Source: Actinocatenispora rupis (GTDB lineage: Bacteria > Actinomycetota > Actinomycetes > Mycobacteriales > Micromonosporaceae). Taken from it: 64,000 nucleotides of DNA. Position 1 is the first letter of the stretch; every line of letters starts with the position of its first letter. A program made the translations under genes and the position numbers. The notes under the pieces were generated by a model that did no database searches, was not told the DNA's origin, and saw only the letters and a program-made list of their open reading frames with translations. Below are positions 28,190-37,745 of this stretch, piece by piece. The stretch covers positions 124,001-188,000 of the forward strand of contig NZ_BOMB01000023.1 in assembly GCF_016861975.1 (NCBI RefSeq), read 5' to 3'.

Positions 28190-28753
28190 TCTAGGTGCCC
28201 GGCCGAACGGTCGCGGACGGTTCTCCCCGCTGTGGGTGCACAGCTTCCCATGTCGACCCGGACCCGACCCGACCCGGCAACCAGACGATTGGTCTTTGTT
28301 CTCTTAGAAGATCCAAACCATCATCGTCATAGGGCCTGTGGAAACTGTGGAGAACCCTCGTTTTCCCAGGTGGACCAGGTTGTGCGGGTGTGGGAAAGCT
28401 GTGTGGCCATCGGTTGATGAACCGGCGAGTCGTCCACAGGGCCCCGTCGTCCACCACCGTTGTCCACTCTCTGTCCAGAGGGAAACCGGCTTATCCACGG
28501 GCTCGTCCACCGGTAATCCCCAGGGTTGTCCCCAGGGCGATCGGACCCCTCCAGACCCCTCCGGATGGTTATCCACGGCCCGTCCACACGCCGTCCCCAG
28601 AAAACCGCCCGTTGACCACAGGTCATCCACCGGTTTGTCCACAATGGTTGTGCACAGGATGGGGACAACGCCTGTGGATTTCGGGGGTGTGAGACTCGTC
28701 GCCCACCCCATCCGACGCTCAGAACGGCGTGTCCACACCCGTCCACAGGTACG
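28190..28753. other. oriC: Chromosomal replication origin oriC
   Basis: Non-coding region between dnaN and dnaA with about 17 DnaA-box-like 9-mers: TGTGGAAAC 28337, TGTGGAGAA 28346, TCGTCCACA 28430, TCGTCCACC 28447, TTGTCCACT 28460, TTATCCACG 28491, TCGTCCACC 28503, TTGTCCCCA 28526, TTATCCACG 28569, CCGTCCACA 28580, TTGACCACA 28612, TCATCCACC 28623, TTGTCCACA 28635 (exact), TTGTGCACA 28648, TGTGGATTT 28673, GTGTCCACA 28729, CCGTCCACA 28739. Most run in the plus orientation. An A+T-rich segment at 28286-28332, beside dnaN, is the likely unwinding element. This arrangement is that of actinomycete origins. Confidence 0.93.
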
Positions 28754-28777
28754 AAAAAGGGCCGGAGCACCCGGCCC
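28754..28777 (-). terminator. dnaA transcription terminator
   Basis: On the minus strand GGGCCGG-GTGCT-CCGGCCC is followed by TTTTT, a classical intrinsic terminator 24 bases past the dnaA stop. It would keep dnaA transcription out of oriC. Confidence 0.85.
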
Positions 28778-28800
28778 CGGCCCTCGACGTACCGCTCGGT

Positions 28801-30681
28801 CTACGGCTCCTGCTGCTTGATCCGGTTCGTCAGCTCGGCGATCTGGTTGTACAGCGAGCGTCGCTCCGCCATCTGGCGCCGGATCTTCCGGTCCGCGTGC
28901 ATGACCGTCGTGTGGTCCCGACCGCCGAACGCCTGCCCGATCCGCGGCAACGACAGGTCCGTCAGCTCCCGACACAGGTACATCGCGACCTGCCGCGCGT
29001 TCACGAGTACTCGGGAACGGGAGTGGCCGCGCAGGTCGTCCATGCTGACGCCGAAGTAGTCGGCGGTGAGCGTCATGATCTGCTCGGAGTTGATCTCCGG
29101 CCCGGCGCCGTCCGGGATGAGGTCGCGCAGGACCTCCTCGGCCAGGCCGAGGTCGACCGCCGCGCGGTTCAGGCTCGCGAACGCAGTGACGCGGATGAGC
29201 GCGCCCTCCAGTTCGCGGATGGAGTTCTGGATCCGGGACGCGATGAACTCCAGCACGTCGAGCGGCGCGTACAGCCGCTCGTGCGCGGCCTTCTTCTGGA
29301 GGATCGCGATCCGCGTCTCCAGGTCCGGCGGCTGGATGTCGGCCAGCAACCCCCACTCGAACCGGGTACGCAGCCGGTCCTCCAAAGTGGACAGTTGCTT
29401 CGGCGAGCGGTCCGACGTGATGACGATCTGCTTGTTGGCGTTGTGGAGCGTGTTGAACGTGTGGAAGAACTCCTCCTGCGTCCGCTCGCGACTCTCCAGG
29501 AACTGGATGTCGTCGATCAGCAGGATGTCCGCGTCCCGGTACCGCCGCTGGAACGCCTGCGTCTTGTCGTCCCGCAGCGAGTTGATGAAGTCGTTCGTGA
29601 ACTCCTCGGTCGACACGTACCGCACGCTGCGCGCGTTGCCGAGGCTCGCCGCGTAGTGCCCGATGGCGTGCAGCAGGTGCGTCTTGCCGAGCCCGGACCC
29701 GCCGTACACGAACAGCGGGTTGTACGCCTTCGCCGGCGACTCCGCCACCGCGATCGCCGCCGCGTGCGCGAACCGGTTGCTCGACCCGATCACGAACGTC
29801 TCGAACGTGTACTTCGGGTTCAACCGGCTGTCGGTACGTGCCCCGCCGAACTCGCGCACCGGCCCCGCCGGCCGTACCGGCGCGGTGTCGACGCGGTCGT
29901 TGGTGTCGGGGCGGGACACCGGACGCCCGGCGTCGCCCCGCGTGTTGCCCACCCGGCTCGGGCCGTTGTCCACGGGCGCCGGCTCGTTCACCTCCACCCG
30001 CCGGAGCGGCTCGGCCGGACCCCGGTGCCGCGGCGGTTGCTGCGGCGCGACGGGAATGTCCAGTCCGGGCAGCGGCGGCGCCGGCATCTCGCCGAGCGGC
30101 AGCTGCCCGTCCGCCGGGCGGACCCCGGTGCCCTGCCGCGCCGCGTACTCCGCGCCGTCCGCGCGCGGAAACGGCGTTCCCGGAAAGGAGGTCTCGGAGA
30201 ACGTCGGGTAGCCCTGCGCCGGGTACTCCGCCGGCTGGTACCGCGGGCCCGACTCGCCGCGCCCCGCCGTGTCGCGCGGTTCCGCCGGGTCGGTCATCCG
30301 ATAGTCGACGCTCTCCCGATAGTCCGGACTCTCCCCCATCCGGTACTCCACCGGCGGCGCCGCCGACACCGGCGCCGGTACTCCCGGGACGGGTTCGCCG
30401 GCGAGCTGGTCACCGTCGTCGGACGGCTGGACCGCGACGGCGAGCTGGATGGACCGGCCGAGCCGGCGGGACAGCGCCTCGGTGATCGCCGGCCGCAGCC
30501 GCGACTCGATCGCGTCCCGGGTGAACGGGTTCGGTGCCGCGATGAACGCGGTGTCCTCGACGAGGGCCAGCGGCCGCGTCAGTCTCAACCATGCCTGTTG
30601 CTGGGGGGAGAGCGTCTCGTTGGCGAGCTCCTCGGTGGCCGCCACCCAGACCGCCGCGAGGTTGACCGCATCATCGGTCAC
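28801..30681 (-). CDS. dnaA: Chromosomal replication initiator protein DnaA
   Basis: 626 residues from GTG 30681 with GGAGGCGAGGGGG upstream; the frame is open to 30873 without support. Domain I is about residues 1-90; domain II is a very long, acidic, proline-rich linker (about 90-285), as in streptomycetes and relatives. AAA+ domain III: Walker [14 protein letters not shown] (327-336) and Walker [16 protein letters not shown]. Domain IV ends with the DnaA signature [15 protein letters not shown]. It binds the boxes in oriC and in its own promoter (30773-30805), which suggests autoregulation. Confidence 0.98.
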   Translation of the reverse strand: MTDDAVNLAAVWVAATEELANETLSPQQQAWLRLTRPLALVEDTAFIAAPNPFTRDAIESRLRPAITEALSRRLGRSIQLAVAVQPSDDGDQLAGEPVPGVPAPVSAAPPVEYRMGESPDYRESVDYRMTDPAEPRDTAGRGESGPRYQPAEYPAQGYPTFSETSFPGTPFPRADGAEYAARQGTGVRPADGQLPLGEMPAPPLPGLDIPVAPQQPPRHRGPAEPLRRVEVNEPAPVDNGPSRVGNTRGDAGRPVSRPDTNDRVDTAPVRPAGPVREFGGARTDSRLNPKYTFETFVIGSSNRFAHAAAIAVAESPAKAYNPLFVYGGSGLGKTHLLHAIGHYAASLGNARSVRYVSTEEFTNDFINSLRDDKTQAFQRRYRDADILLIDDIQFLESRERTQEEFFHTFNTLHNANKQIVITSDRSPKQLSTLEDRLRTRFEWGLLADIQPPDLETRIAILQKKAAHERLYAPLDVLEFIASRIQNSIRELEGALIRVTAFASLNRAAVDLGLAEEVLRDLIPDGAGPEINSEQIMTLTADYFGVSMDDLRGHSRSRVLVNARQVAMYLCRELTDLSLPRIGQAFGGRDHTTVMHADRKIRRQMAERRSLYNQIAELTNRIKQQEP

Positions 30682-31251
30682 CGTCGCGCACCCCCTCGCC
30701 TCCCCGCGCCAACCCCACGCCGCGCCTCGTACCTGCTGGCGACAGCCGGTCGGCGACCAGCGATCCCGCGGGTTATCCACAGGACCGTCCACAGCCTGTG
30801 GATACAGTGAAGCTTCCAGTATCAACCAGGGACGAACCGTACGAGTGCGGATCCTCGGAGCCGGGTGAGACACCGCGCCGCCGCACGACGGTCACATCGC
30901 ATACACGGTCGCACACCGCCGTGCCCCGACACCGGCCCGGGTGTACCGGTAACCGGCGACGCTAACAGCGCGGGCGGTACCGGTACAAGATACCGGCAGC
31001 GAGATGGTCGAGGTGGAGCGTGACCTCGCGGCGTGTCGACACACGGGTGGTTGACTGCATTCCGGCCGGGGCGTAGCGTCCGCGGGCCTGCCCTGGCCGT
31101 TTGGTACGGTAGGAAAGCATGTCTGCGCCCGGCCTCGTGGCGCGGCCTCGGTCCGGGGCCGTCGGCGGGTTGGGGGCGAGTCGGCCGGGCCGGATCCGGC
31201 GACGGTGTGCGGACCTGCACCCCGGACCATACTGATCTTGGAGAACGTGAC
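30682..31251. promoter_or_regulatory. dnaA-rpmH divergent promoter region with DnaA boxes
   Basis: 570 bases without a gene. TTATCCACA (30773-30781, exact), CCGTCCACA (30785-30793) and TGTGGATAC (30797-30805) lie about 95-125 bases upstream of the dnaA start, as expected for DnaA autoregulation. On the plus strand the rpmH leader ends with TTGGAGAACGTGAC before its start. Core promoter hexamers are not clear. Confidence 0.65.
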
Positions 31252-31389
31252 GTGAGCAAGCGCACCTACCAGCCGAACAACCGTCGGCGCGCCAAGACCC
31301 ACGGCTTCCGGCTGCGCATGCGCACGCGCGCCGGCCGCGCCATCCTCGCGGCCCGCCGCGGCAAGGGCCGCGCCCGCCTCTCGGCCTGA
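31252..31389 (+). CDS. rpmH: 50S ribosomal protein L34
   Basis: 45 residues from GTG 31252 with GGAGAA upstream. The sequence [20 protein letters not shown] and the end [11 protein letters not shown] are diagnostic of L34. First gene of the rpmH-rnpA-yidD-yidC-jag-rsmG series, read away from oriC. Confidence 0.98.
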   Translation: MSKRTYQPNNRRRAKTHGFRLRMRTRAGRAILAARRGKGRARLSA

Positions 31390-31412
31390 CGCCGGATCAC
31401 GCCGAGCCGATC

Positions 31413-31820
31413 ATGCTGCCGCCCGCCGCGCGGCTGCGTCGCCGCGCCGAGTTCGCCGCGACCACCCGCGGCGGGCGTCGTGCTGGCCGGGGTTCCCTCG
31501 TCGTACACCTGGCGCCGCCCGATGGCGACGCGACTGTGCCGCGTGTCGGATTCGCGGTGTCGCGGGCTGTCGGCAATGCGGTGGTCCGCAACACGGTACG
31601 ACGGCGGCTCCGGCACCTGGTCCGCGACCGGCTCGACACCCTTCCGGACGGCTCGACGCTGGTGGTCCGCGCGCTCCCGGCCGCCGCTGAGCGTACGTTT
31701 CAGGAGTTGGCCCGAGACCTCGACGCCGCCCTCACCGCGGCCCGCGAACCCCGCCGCGGCGGCCCCCGCCAACCGGGGCGTACCGGGATGAAGGCGCGTC
31801 GATCGGGCGGAGCATCATGA
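31413..31820 (+). CDS. rnpA: Ribonuclease P protein component
   Basis: 135 residues. Contains the RNase P protein signature [20 protein letters not shown] (the RNR motif that binds the RNA subunit) after the beta-sheet [20 protein letters not shown]. It assists the RNA enzyme in 5' maturation of tRNAs. Its stop overlaps yidD by 4 bases. The C-terminal tail is Arg/Gly-rich and longer than usual. Confidence 0.96.
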   Translation: MLPPAARLRRRAEFAATTRGGRRAGRGSLVVHLAPPDGDATVPRVGFAVSRAVGNAVVRNTVRRRLRHLVRDRLDTLPDGSTLVVRALPAAAERTFQELARDLDAALTAAREPRRGGPRQPGRTGMKARRSGGAS

Positions 31821-32122
31821 ACGCGGCCGACACGGTCATGATCGCCGACAGTTCGGGCGGTTCCCAGCCGGCCGGCAGGGTGGGCCGGCTGCTGATCGGC
31901 CCGATCGTCGCGTACCGTCGATGGATAAGCCCGGCACTGCCGGCCCGCTGTCGGTTCTACCCCTCGTGCAGTGCGTACGCCCTCCAGGCCATCGCCGTGC
32001 ACGGCGCGGTCCGTGGGATCGGCCTGGCGATCTGGCGGCTGCTGCGTTGTCAACCGTTCCACCCGGGCGGGTACGACCCGGTGCCGCCGGCGCGGCGCCG
32101 TGCCGATGTGACTGGAGCCTGA
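31817..32122 (+). CDS. yidD: Membrane protein insertion efficiency factor YidD
   Basis: 101 residues. Core [38 protein letters not shown] with the conserved cysteines and [19 protein letters not shown]. It is a membrane-associated helper of YidC. Coupled to rnpA by ATGA overlap and 4 bases from yidC. About 25 extra residues precede the usual start; an internal start at M8 is possible. Confidence 0.95.
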   Translation: MNAADTVMIADSSGGSQPAGRVGRLLIGPIVAYRRWISPALPARCRFYPSCSAYALQAIAVHGAVRGIGLAIWRLLRCQPFHPGGYDPVPPARRRADVTGA

Positions 32123-32126
32123 AGCT

Positions 32127-33338
32127 GTGAGTCTGGACTTTCTCTACACGGCGATCTCGTGGGTCATGCTGCGCTGGCACGACCTGTGGGTGTACATCGG
32201 GCTCGGCGGGGACAACGAGTTCCTCGGTACCAACTGGGACTGGGTCCTCTCGATCATCTTCCTGGTCATCACGATCCGCGTCGTCCTCTTCCCGCTGTAC
32301 GTGAAGCAGATCAAGTCGCAGCGGGCGATGCAGGCGTTGCAGCCGAAGATCAAGGAGCTGCAGGCCAAGTACAAGGGCGGCGACAAGCAGGCGATGCAGC
32401 AGGAGCTCATGGAGCTCTACCGCAAGGAGAAGGCGAACCCGATCATGGGCTGCCTCCCCCTCGCGCTGCAGGCGCCGGTACTGCTGAGCCTGTTCCACGT
32501 GCTGCGCCACCTGAGCAAGGTCACCGGCGAGCACAGCACGGCGTTCAAGGAGCTGTACGGCTGGACCGTGCCGCTGTTCGACAGCGCGTCGCACGCGCAC
32601 CTGTTCGGCGCGCCGATCGCCGCGAGCTTCAAGTCCGACAGCGCCATGCTGAGCGTGCTGGGCTCGTCGTCGCTGCACGTCAAGATCGTGGCCGGCATCC
32701 TGATCGCGATCATGATCATCACGACGTTCCTGACCCAGCGCCAGATGATCGCCCGCACCGGGTACGCGACGGACCCGCAGCAGAAGATGATCCAGCGCGT
32801 GATGCTGTACGGCGTCCCGGTCATGCTGCTCGTGTCCGGCTCGATCTTCCCGATCGGTGTGGTCATCTACTGGGTGACGTCGAACCTCTTCTCGCTCGGC
32901 CAGCAGAGCTGGATCCTGCACAAGTACCCGCCGCCGCCGAACGCCGCGAAGGCCGCCGAGGCCGCTGGCAAGCCGCTCAAGGGCAAGGCCGCCGAGGAGG
33001 CGCGGAAGGCTGCCTCCGAGCGTGCCGCCGCCGCGAAGGCGCTCGCCCCGAAGCCCGGCGCCAAGCCGGTACGCAAGCGCACCGCTGCCGACGCCGCCGG
33101 TACGACCAGTTCGGAGGTCGCGGCGAACGGCAAGAAGCCCGCGGCCGCCGGCGCCACCCCGGCGAAGAAGGCACCGGCGAAGAAGGCCACCCCGGCCAAG
33201 AAGACGGCGGCGAAGAAGGCCACCCCGGCGAAACGTACGACGGGGACCGCGAAGGGCTCCGCGAACGGAGCGAAGAAGCTACCCGGATCGTCGGGTTCGC
33301 AGGCCGGCAGTGTCGGCAAGCGGAAAGGCGGGTCGTGA
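32127..33338 (+). CDS. yidC: Membrane protein insertase YidC (Oxa1 family)
   Basis: 403 residues from GTG 32127. Oxa1 core: an N-terminal segment, TNWDWVLSIIFLVITIRVVL, the amphipathic AMQALQPKIKELQAKYKG, GCLPLALQAPVLLSLFHVL, IVAGILIAIMIITTFLTQRQ and VPVMLLVSGSIFPIGVVIYW. The conserved Arg of the hydrophilic groove is in TIRVVLFP. The C-terminal ~120 residues are rich in Lys, Ala and Pro with repeats of KKATPAKK, typical of ribosome-binding tails in Gram-positive YidC but long here. It inserts membrane proteins with or without Sec. Confidence 0.96.
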   Translation: MSLDFLYTAISWVMLRWHDLWVYIGLGGDNEFLGTNWDWVLSIIFLVITIRVVLFPLYVKQIKSQRAMQALQPKIKELQAKYKGGDKQAMQQELMELYRKEKANPIMGCLPLALQAPVLLSLFHVLRHLSKVTGEHSTAFKELYGWTVPLFDSASHAHLFGAPIAASFKSDSAMLSVLGSSSLHVKIVAGILIAIMIITTFLTQRQMIARTGYATDPQQKMIQRVMLYGVPVMLLVSGSIFPIGVVIYWVTSNLFSLGQQSWILHKYPPPPNAAKAAEAAGKPLKGKAAEEARKAASERAAAAKALAPKPGAKPVRKRTAADAAGTTSSEVAANGKKPAAAGATPAKKAPAKKATPAKKTAAKKATPAKRTTGTAKGSANGAKKLPGSSGSQAGSVGKRKGGS

Positions 33339-33518
33339 GACTGAGCCCGCCGGCAAGTACCGCCGGATCCTGGACTAGGGTCCGGCGGTATCTGTGAGGG
33401 GGCGGGCGGGCGACGTCGACGCGGTCCGAATGCGGACGCAGCACACGACGGCCCGTCGATAATGAGACTGTGACCGGCGTTCCGGGCGGGACGCCCTGGA
33501 TCTTGGAGTAGTACAGCC

Positions 33519-34100
33519 GTGACCGACACGAGCACCAACCCGGTGGACGCCGGCGAGACGTCCGGCGACGAGACCGAGACCGAGGCCGGTACCAAGGAGA
33601 CCGCGGGCGCCAGCGGGGGTTCCGCGGGTTCGCGCGATTCCGAGGCGCTGTTCGGCGAGAGCGAGATCGCCGCGGACTACATCGAGGGCCTCCTCGACAT
33701 CCTCGACTACGACGGCGACATCGACGAACTCGTCCAGAGCGGTCGCCCGCTCGTCGAGCTGGTCGGCGACGGGCTCGATCCGCTGATCGGCCAGCGCGGC
33801 GCGACGCTGGAGGCGCTGCAGGAGCTGGCGCGGCTGGCGGTGTTTCAGCGGACCGGTTCGCCGAGCCGGCTGCTGCTGGATGTCGGCGGCTTCCGCGCCG
33901 CGCGTCGCAAGGAGCTGGCCGCGATCGCCAAGAACGCGGTGGAGAAGATCCGCGAGCACGGCGGCACGATCAAGCTGGAGCCGATGACCGCGTTCGAGCG
34001 CAAGTGCGTGCACGACGTGATCAACGAGCTCGACGACGTCGAGAGCGAGTCGGAGGGCGTCGAGCCGCACCGCCAGATCGTCGTCCGCGCGGTGGAGTAG
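33519..34100 (+). CDS. jag: Jag/KhpB family RNA-binding protein
   Basis: 193 residues. An acidic N-terminal stretch (1-45) is followed by a KH-type domain (DGLDPLIGQRGATLEALQEL, the G-x-x-G loop variant) and an R3H domain (LEPMTAFERKCVHDVINELD, SEGVEPHRQIVVRAVE). It is the RNA-binding partner conserved next to yidC. Start GTG 33519, 14 bases after TTGGAG; closed by a strong terminator. Confidence 0.94.
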   Translation: MTDTSTNPVDAGETSGDETETEAGTKETAGASGGSAGSRDSEALFGESEIAADYIEGLLDILDYDGDIDELVQSGRPLVELVGDGLDPLIGQRGATLEALQELARLAVFQRTGSPSRLLLDVGGFRAARRKELAAIAKNAVEKIREHGGTIKLEPMTAFERKCVHDVINELDDVESESEGVEPHRQIVVRAVE

Positions 34101-34118
34101 GCGACCGCGCCGTTCGTG

Positions 34119-34159
34119 GGCGCCGGCCAGGGGCAGCAGCTCCGGGCCGGCGCCTTTTT
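34119..34159 (+). terminator. Intrinsic terminator after jag
   Basis: GGCGCCGGCC (34119-34128) pairs with GGCCGGCGCC (34145-34154), followed by TTTTT. Confidence 0.92.
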
Positions 34160-34404
34160 CGTACTTGGGGCTTGGTGGGTGTTGACATTTCGGGCTGAGG
34201 ACTTTCGTCAGTGTCGAATCCAACGCCCATAGGTCGGTATGCAGCAACTACGCGCCCGATTCGTCACCATTGGCCGGTACGGCTCGACCACGGTTCCGAT
34301 CACGTACGACGGGCCTGATCCGGCCCCGAAGACGCGTTGAGATGTTGCCGACTCCCCCGGCACGGCGTCGAGCGGTCGGCGGTGGCGTTGCCGAAAATCT
34401 CTAC

Positions 34405-35106
34405 ATGGCTGATTCCACGGATCCCGGTGCCGCCGCGCTGCCGGTCGAACTCGCCGACACCGCCCGCCGCGTCTTCGGCGACCGCCTCCCGCTCGCCGAG
34501 AGGTACGCCGAGTTGCTGGCGACCGAAGGCACGGTACGGGGCCTGGTCGGCCCGCGCGAGACGCCGCGCCTGTGGGACCGGCACCTGCTGAACTGCGCCG
34601 TACTGGGTGAGCTGCTCCCGTCGGGGTCGGTTGTGGCGGATGTCGGGTCCGGCGCGGGTCTGCCCGGTATCGTGCTCGGAGTGGCCAGACCTGATCTGCG
34701 GGTCGTGTTGATCGAGTCGCTGGCCAGACGTACCACCTTCCTCGATGAGGTGGTCGACGAGTTGGAACTGATCCAGGTTTCCGTGGTGCGGGGGCGCGCC
34801 GAGGAACTGGTCGGTCGGCTCGGCCCGGTGGACGTCGTGACGGCTCGCGCCGTTGCTCCACTCGATCGCCTCGCTCGGTGGTGCCTTCCACTGCTGCCCG
34901 TGGGCGGAAGGCTGCTGGCGATGAAGGGTGCGTCGGCCACCGAAGAGGTCGCCGAGCACGAGAAGGAGGTACGACGAGCCGGCGGTGAACAGCCGCAGGT
35001 TCTGCGCTGCGGGGTCGGCCTGGTGGAGCCGGCGACCACGGTGATCGAGGTGGTCCGGAGTCGGGCCGGAGGTTCCGCGAAGAAACGGGGGCGGGTCAGG
35101 ACATGA
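34405..35106 (+). CDS. rsmG: 16S rRNA (guanine(527)-N7)-methyltransferase RsmG
   Basis: 233 residues from ATG 34405 (no strong binding site; the frame is open to 34270). Signature RLWDRHLLNCAVLGELLPSG, SAM motif VADVGSGAGLPGIVLGVARP and IESLARRTTFLDEVVDEL. It methylates G527 of 16S rRNA with SAM; loss gives low-level streptomycin resistance in relatives. A TTGACA at 34182 could be a promoter after the jag terminator. Confidence 0.95.
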   Translation: MADSTDPGAAALPVELADTARRVFGDRLPLAERYAELLATEGTVRGLVGPRETPRLWDRHLLNCAVLGELLPSGSVVADVGSGAGLPGIVLGVARPDLRVVLIESLARRTTFLDEVVDELELIQVSVVRGRAEELVGRLGPVDVVTARAVAPLDRLARWCLPLLPVGGRLLAMKGASATEEVAEHEKEVRRAGGEQPQVLRCGVGLVEPATTVIEVVRSRAGGSAKKRGRVRT

Positions 35107-35408
35107 ATGCCGGGGGGCACGCGGGAGCCGGGGGCGGGTTGGGTCATCGCCCACTCGGACAGGTTGTCACGAACGATACGGAGTCCCGCCATGGCTCCAT
35201 CGATCGGACCGCCGTAGGCTTGCCGCACACCGGAACGAACACCGAATCGACGGAGACTGACCGCGGGACCGCGGCGGGGGGCTCCACGCGACGGGCTTCC
35301 CGCGCCTCGCGCCGGAGAAGGACGCCGGCACCCCGGCGAAGTGGCGACCCTGTGGCAGTCTCCTCGGTTGGTACCGGTGATTCCCCCAACCGAATAGACG
35401 AGGGCAGC
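35107..35408. other. rsmG-parA intergenic region
   Basis: About 300 bases. The parA frame stays open across it, but there is no good start; no repeats or terminators found. It probably holds the parAB promoter. Confidence 0.4.
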
Positions 35409-36644
35409 ATGGTGCGCGAGGACCGACCTGCCGAGCCGACGGCCGGGTACGACGTGAGCCAGCAGAGGATCCGACAGGCGCTGGCCGAGGTACCGGTTTC
35501 ACGTGAAACCGAGTCCGTCGAGGCCGAGCGAGTGTCGCAGGAACGGGAACGGGAACGGGAGAGGCCACGTTCCACCGGCACGGTGTACGGAACCCGACGC
35601 CGGCCGGATGAGTACGACGACCCGTCGAGTGGTCAGGCCGCGCCCGTACTGGGGGCGACTCCGCCGGGTCGGGCGGCGGCCACCGGACCGGCGCCACTGG
35701 CCGCCGACACGACCACTGCGGTACCGGTGACCGCGCCGGACGAGGCGCCGGTTTCACGTGAAACCGAACCCGAGGACGATCTGCCGCTCGCCATGGAGGC
35801 TCGGCGGGCGGTCGAGATTCTCAACCCGTCGGGGGCGGCGCTGATCCCCCGCCCGGCGAAGCGGCGCGTCATGTGCATCGCCAACCAGAAGGGCGGCGTC
35901 GGCAAGACCACCACGGCGGTCAACCTGGCGGTCGCGCTGGCGCTCCACGGCAGCCGTGTACTGGTGGTCGACCTCGATCCCCAGGGCAACGCGTCGACCG
36001 GGCTCAGCGTCGAGCACCACACCGGACTCAACAGCGTGTACGACTGCCTCACCGACGGACTCCCGCTCGCCGAGGCCACCCAGCAGGTCGAGGGAATCCC
36101 GAACCTCTGGTGCGTACCGGCGACGATCGACCTCGCCGGCGCGGAGATCGAACTCGTCTCCGTCGTCGCCCGCGAGCAGCGCCTCAAGCGCGCCATCGAG
36201 TCGTACCCAGAGCCGTTGGACTACGTGTTCATCGACTGCCCGCCGTCCCTCGGGCTCCTCACGGTCAACGCGCTCGTCGCGGCCGAAGAGGTGTTGATCC
36301 CGATCCAGTGCGAGTACTACGCGCTGGAGGGGCTGGGGCAGCTGCTCCGCAACGTGGAGCTGGTCAAGGCGCACCTCAACCCGGCGGTTTGGATTTCCAC
36401 CATCCTGCTGACCATGTACGACGGGCGTACCAAGCTGGCGGACCAGGTGGCGCAGGAGGTACGCGAGCACTTCGGCGACGTCGTACTGGAGGCGGTCATC
36501 CCGCGGAGCGTGCGGGTGTCCGAGGCACCCGGGTACGGCCAGTCGGTGATGACCTACGACCCCGGGTCGCGGGGAGCAACGAGTTACTTCGATGCCGCCA
36601 AGCAGTTGGCGCAGCGCGGTGCAGCCGCGGGAGGGGAAGCATGA
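35409..36644 (+). CDS. parA: Chromosome partitioning ATPase ParA (Soj type)
   Basis: 411 residues from ATG 35409 behind GACGAGGG; a frame upstream to 35103 lacks a start signal. The first ~155 residues are a charged, disordered extension (with [10 protein letters not shown]) followed by the deviant Walker [21 protein letters not shown] (161-168), [15 protein letters not shown], and [20 protein letters not shown] (Walker B). Two parS sites lie inside the extension and encode VSRETE (residues ~30 and ~115). Works with ParB to segregate the origin. The stop overlaps parB by 4 bases. Confidence 0.95.
   Translation: MVREDRPAEPTAGYDVSQQRIRQALAEVPVSRETESVEAERVSQERERERERPRSTGTVYGTRRRPDEYDDPSSGQAAPVLGATPPGRAAATGPAPLAADTTTAVPVTAPDEAPVSRETEPEDDLPLAMEARRAVEILNPSGAALIPRPAKRRVMCIANQKGGVGKTTTAVNLAVALALHGSRVLVVDLDPQGNASTGLSVEHHTGLNSVYDCLTDGLPLAEATQQVEGIPNLWCVPATIDLAGAEIELVSVVAREQRLKRAIESYPEPLDYVFIDCPPSLGLLTVNALVAAEEVLIPIQCEYYALEGLGQLLRNVELVKAHLNPAVWISTILLTMYDGRTKLADQVAQEVREHFGDVVLEAVIPRSVRVSEAPGYGQSVMTYDPGSRGATSYFDAAKQLAQRGAAAGGEA
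35495..35510. other. parS: parS site 1 (inside parA)
   Basis: GGTTTCACGTGAAACC: a perfect 16-bp palindrome with the intact parS core GTTTCACGTGAAAC. Read in the parA frame as PVSRET. Confidence 0.93.
35750..35765. other. parS: parS site 2 (inside parA)
   Basis: The identical palindrome GGTTTCACGTGAAACC, 255 bp after site 1, again in the frame coding for PVSRET. Confidence 0.93.
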
Positions 36645-37681
36645 AGAATCGCCGAGGCGGACTGGGGCGCGGGCTCGGGGCCCTCATCCCCACCGGGTTG
36701 ACCGACGCCGCGCCCGCGGTGGTACCGGATCAGCCTGCTGCGCCGGTCGAACCGGCAGCCGCGCCGACGGCTCCCCCGCCGGCCGCCGCCGCGCCGGCGC
36801 CCGCTCCGACACCGGTACCCGCGCAGGCCGCGCCGTCGCCCGACGAGGACACGCTCGCGCCGGTACCCGGGGCGCGGTTCCGGGAGATCCCGGTGCACGC
36901 GATCGAGGCGAACGCCAAGCAGCCGCGCCAGGTGTTCGACGAGGAGGCGCTGGAGGAACTCAAGACCTCGATCGACCAGGTCGGCTTCCTGCAGCCGATC
37001 GTGGTGCGTGAACTGTCCGCCGGGGCGTACGAGCTGGTGATGGGTGAACGTCGCTGGCGCGCTGCGCAGGCGCTCGGCCGGGAGACGATCCCCGCGATCA
37101 TCCGGGACACCCGCGACGACGACATGCTCCGCGACGCCCTGCTGGAGAACATCCACCGCGCAAACCTCAACCCGCTGGAAGAGGCCGCGGCGTACCAGCA
37201 GTTGTTGGAGGAGTTCGGGGCGACGCACGAGGAACTGGCCAAGCGGATCGGCCGCAGCCGCCCGCAGATCTCCAACACGATCCGCCTGCTGAACCTGCCG
37301 CCCACTGTGCAGAGCCGGGTCGCCGCCGGCGTACTGTCCGCCGGGCACGCGCGGGCGCTCCTCGGCCTCACCGACGCCACCCGCCAACTCGACCTCGCGA
37401 AGCGGATCGTCGCCGAGGGCCTCTCGGTACGCGCCACCGAGGAGATCGTCAACCTCACCGACGAGGACGAGCCGAAGGCGAAGGCGCCGGCCGCCCGCAA
37501 GGCCAAGCCACACGCGCCGGCGCTGTCCGAGCTCGCCGACCGGCTCTCCGACAAGTTCGACACCCGGGTCAAGGTCGACCTCGGCCGGCGCAAGGGCCGG
37601 ATCGTCGTCGAGTTCGCGACCGTCGACGACCTGGAGCGCATCGTCGGCGTCATGGGGATCGCCGGCCGCGCCGACGACTGA
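36641..37681 (+). CDS. parB: Chromosome partitioning protein ParB
   Basis: 346 residues from ATG 36641, GGGAGGGGAAGC upstream. N-terminal [16 protein letters not shown] (interaction with ParA), then a Pro/Ala-rich linker (about 20-75). CTPase/Par[22 protein letters not shown], Box [39 protein letters not shown]. Helix-turn-helix [20 protein letters not shown], which reads parS; C-terminal dimer domain [20 protein letters not shown]. It spreads from parS as a CTP-dependent clamp. Confidence 0.97.
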   Translation: MKNRRGGLGRGLGALIPTGLTDAAPAVVPDQPAAPVEPAAAPTAPPPAAAAPAPAPTPVPAQAAPSPDEDTLAPVPGARFREIPVHAIEANAKQPRQVFDEEALEELKTSIDQVGFLQPIVVRELSAGAYELVMGERRWRAAQALGRETIPAIIRDTRDDDMLRDALLENIHRANLNPLEEAAAYQQLLEEFGATHEELAKRIGRSRPQISNTIRLLNLPPTVQSRVAAGVLSAGHARALLGLTDATRQLDLAKRIVAEGLSVRATEEIVNLTDEDEPKAKAPAARKAKPHAPALSELADRLSDKFDTRVKVDLGRRKGRIVVEFATVDDLERIVGVMGIAGRADD

Positions 37682-37697
37682 GTACGACCCGCACGGT

Positions 37698-37727
37698 GGA
37701 GCGGCGGCCCGGGTGGGCCGCCGCTCC
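37698..37727 (+). terminator. Hairpin terminator after parB
   Basis: GGAGCGGCGGCCC and GGGCCGCCGCTCC pair perfectly around GGGT; no T-tract. Confidence 0.85.
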
Positions 37728-37729
37728 GC

Positions 37730-37745
37730 CGTTTCACGGGAAACA
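37730..37745. other. parS-like site, degenerate
   Basis: CGTTTCACGGGAAACA: two differences from TGTTTCACGTGAAACA, one in the central CACGTG. It directly follows the parB terminator. Confidence 0.55.

Noticed and set aside
33000-33330. Separate histone-like gene in the Lys/Ala-rich part of yidC
   Set aside because: It is in frame with yidC, has no start of its own, and such tails are known on YidC.
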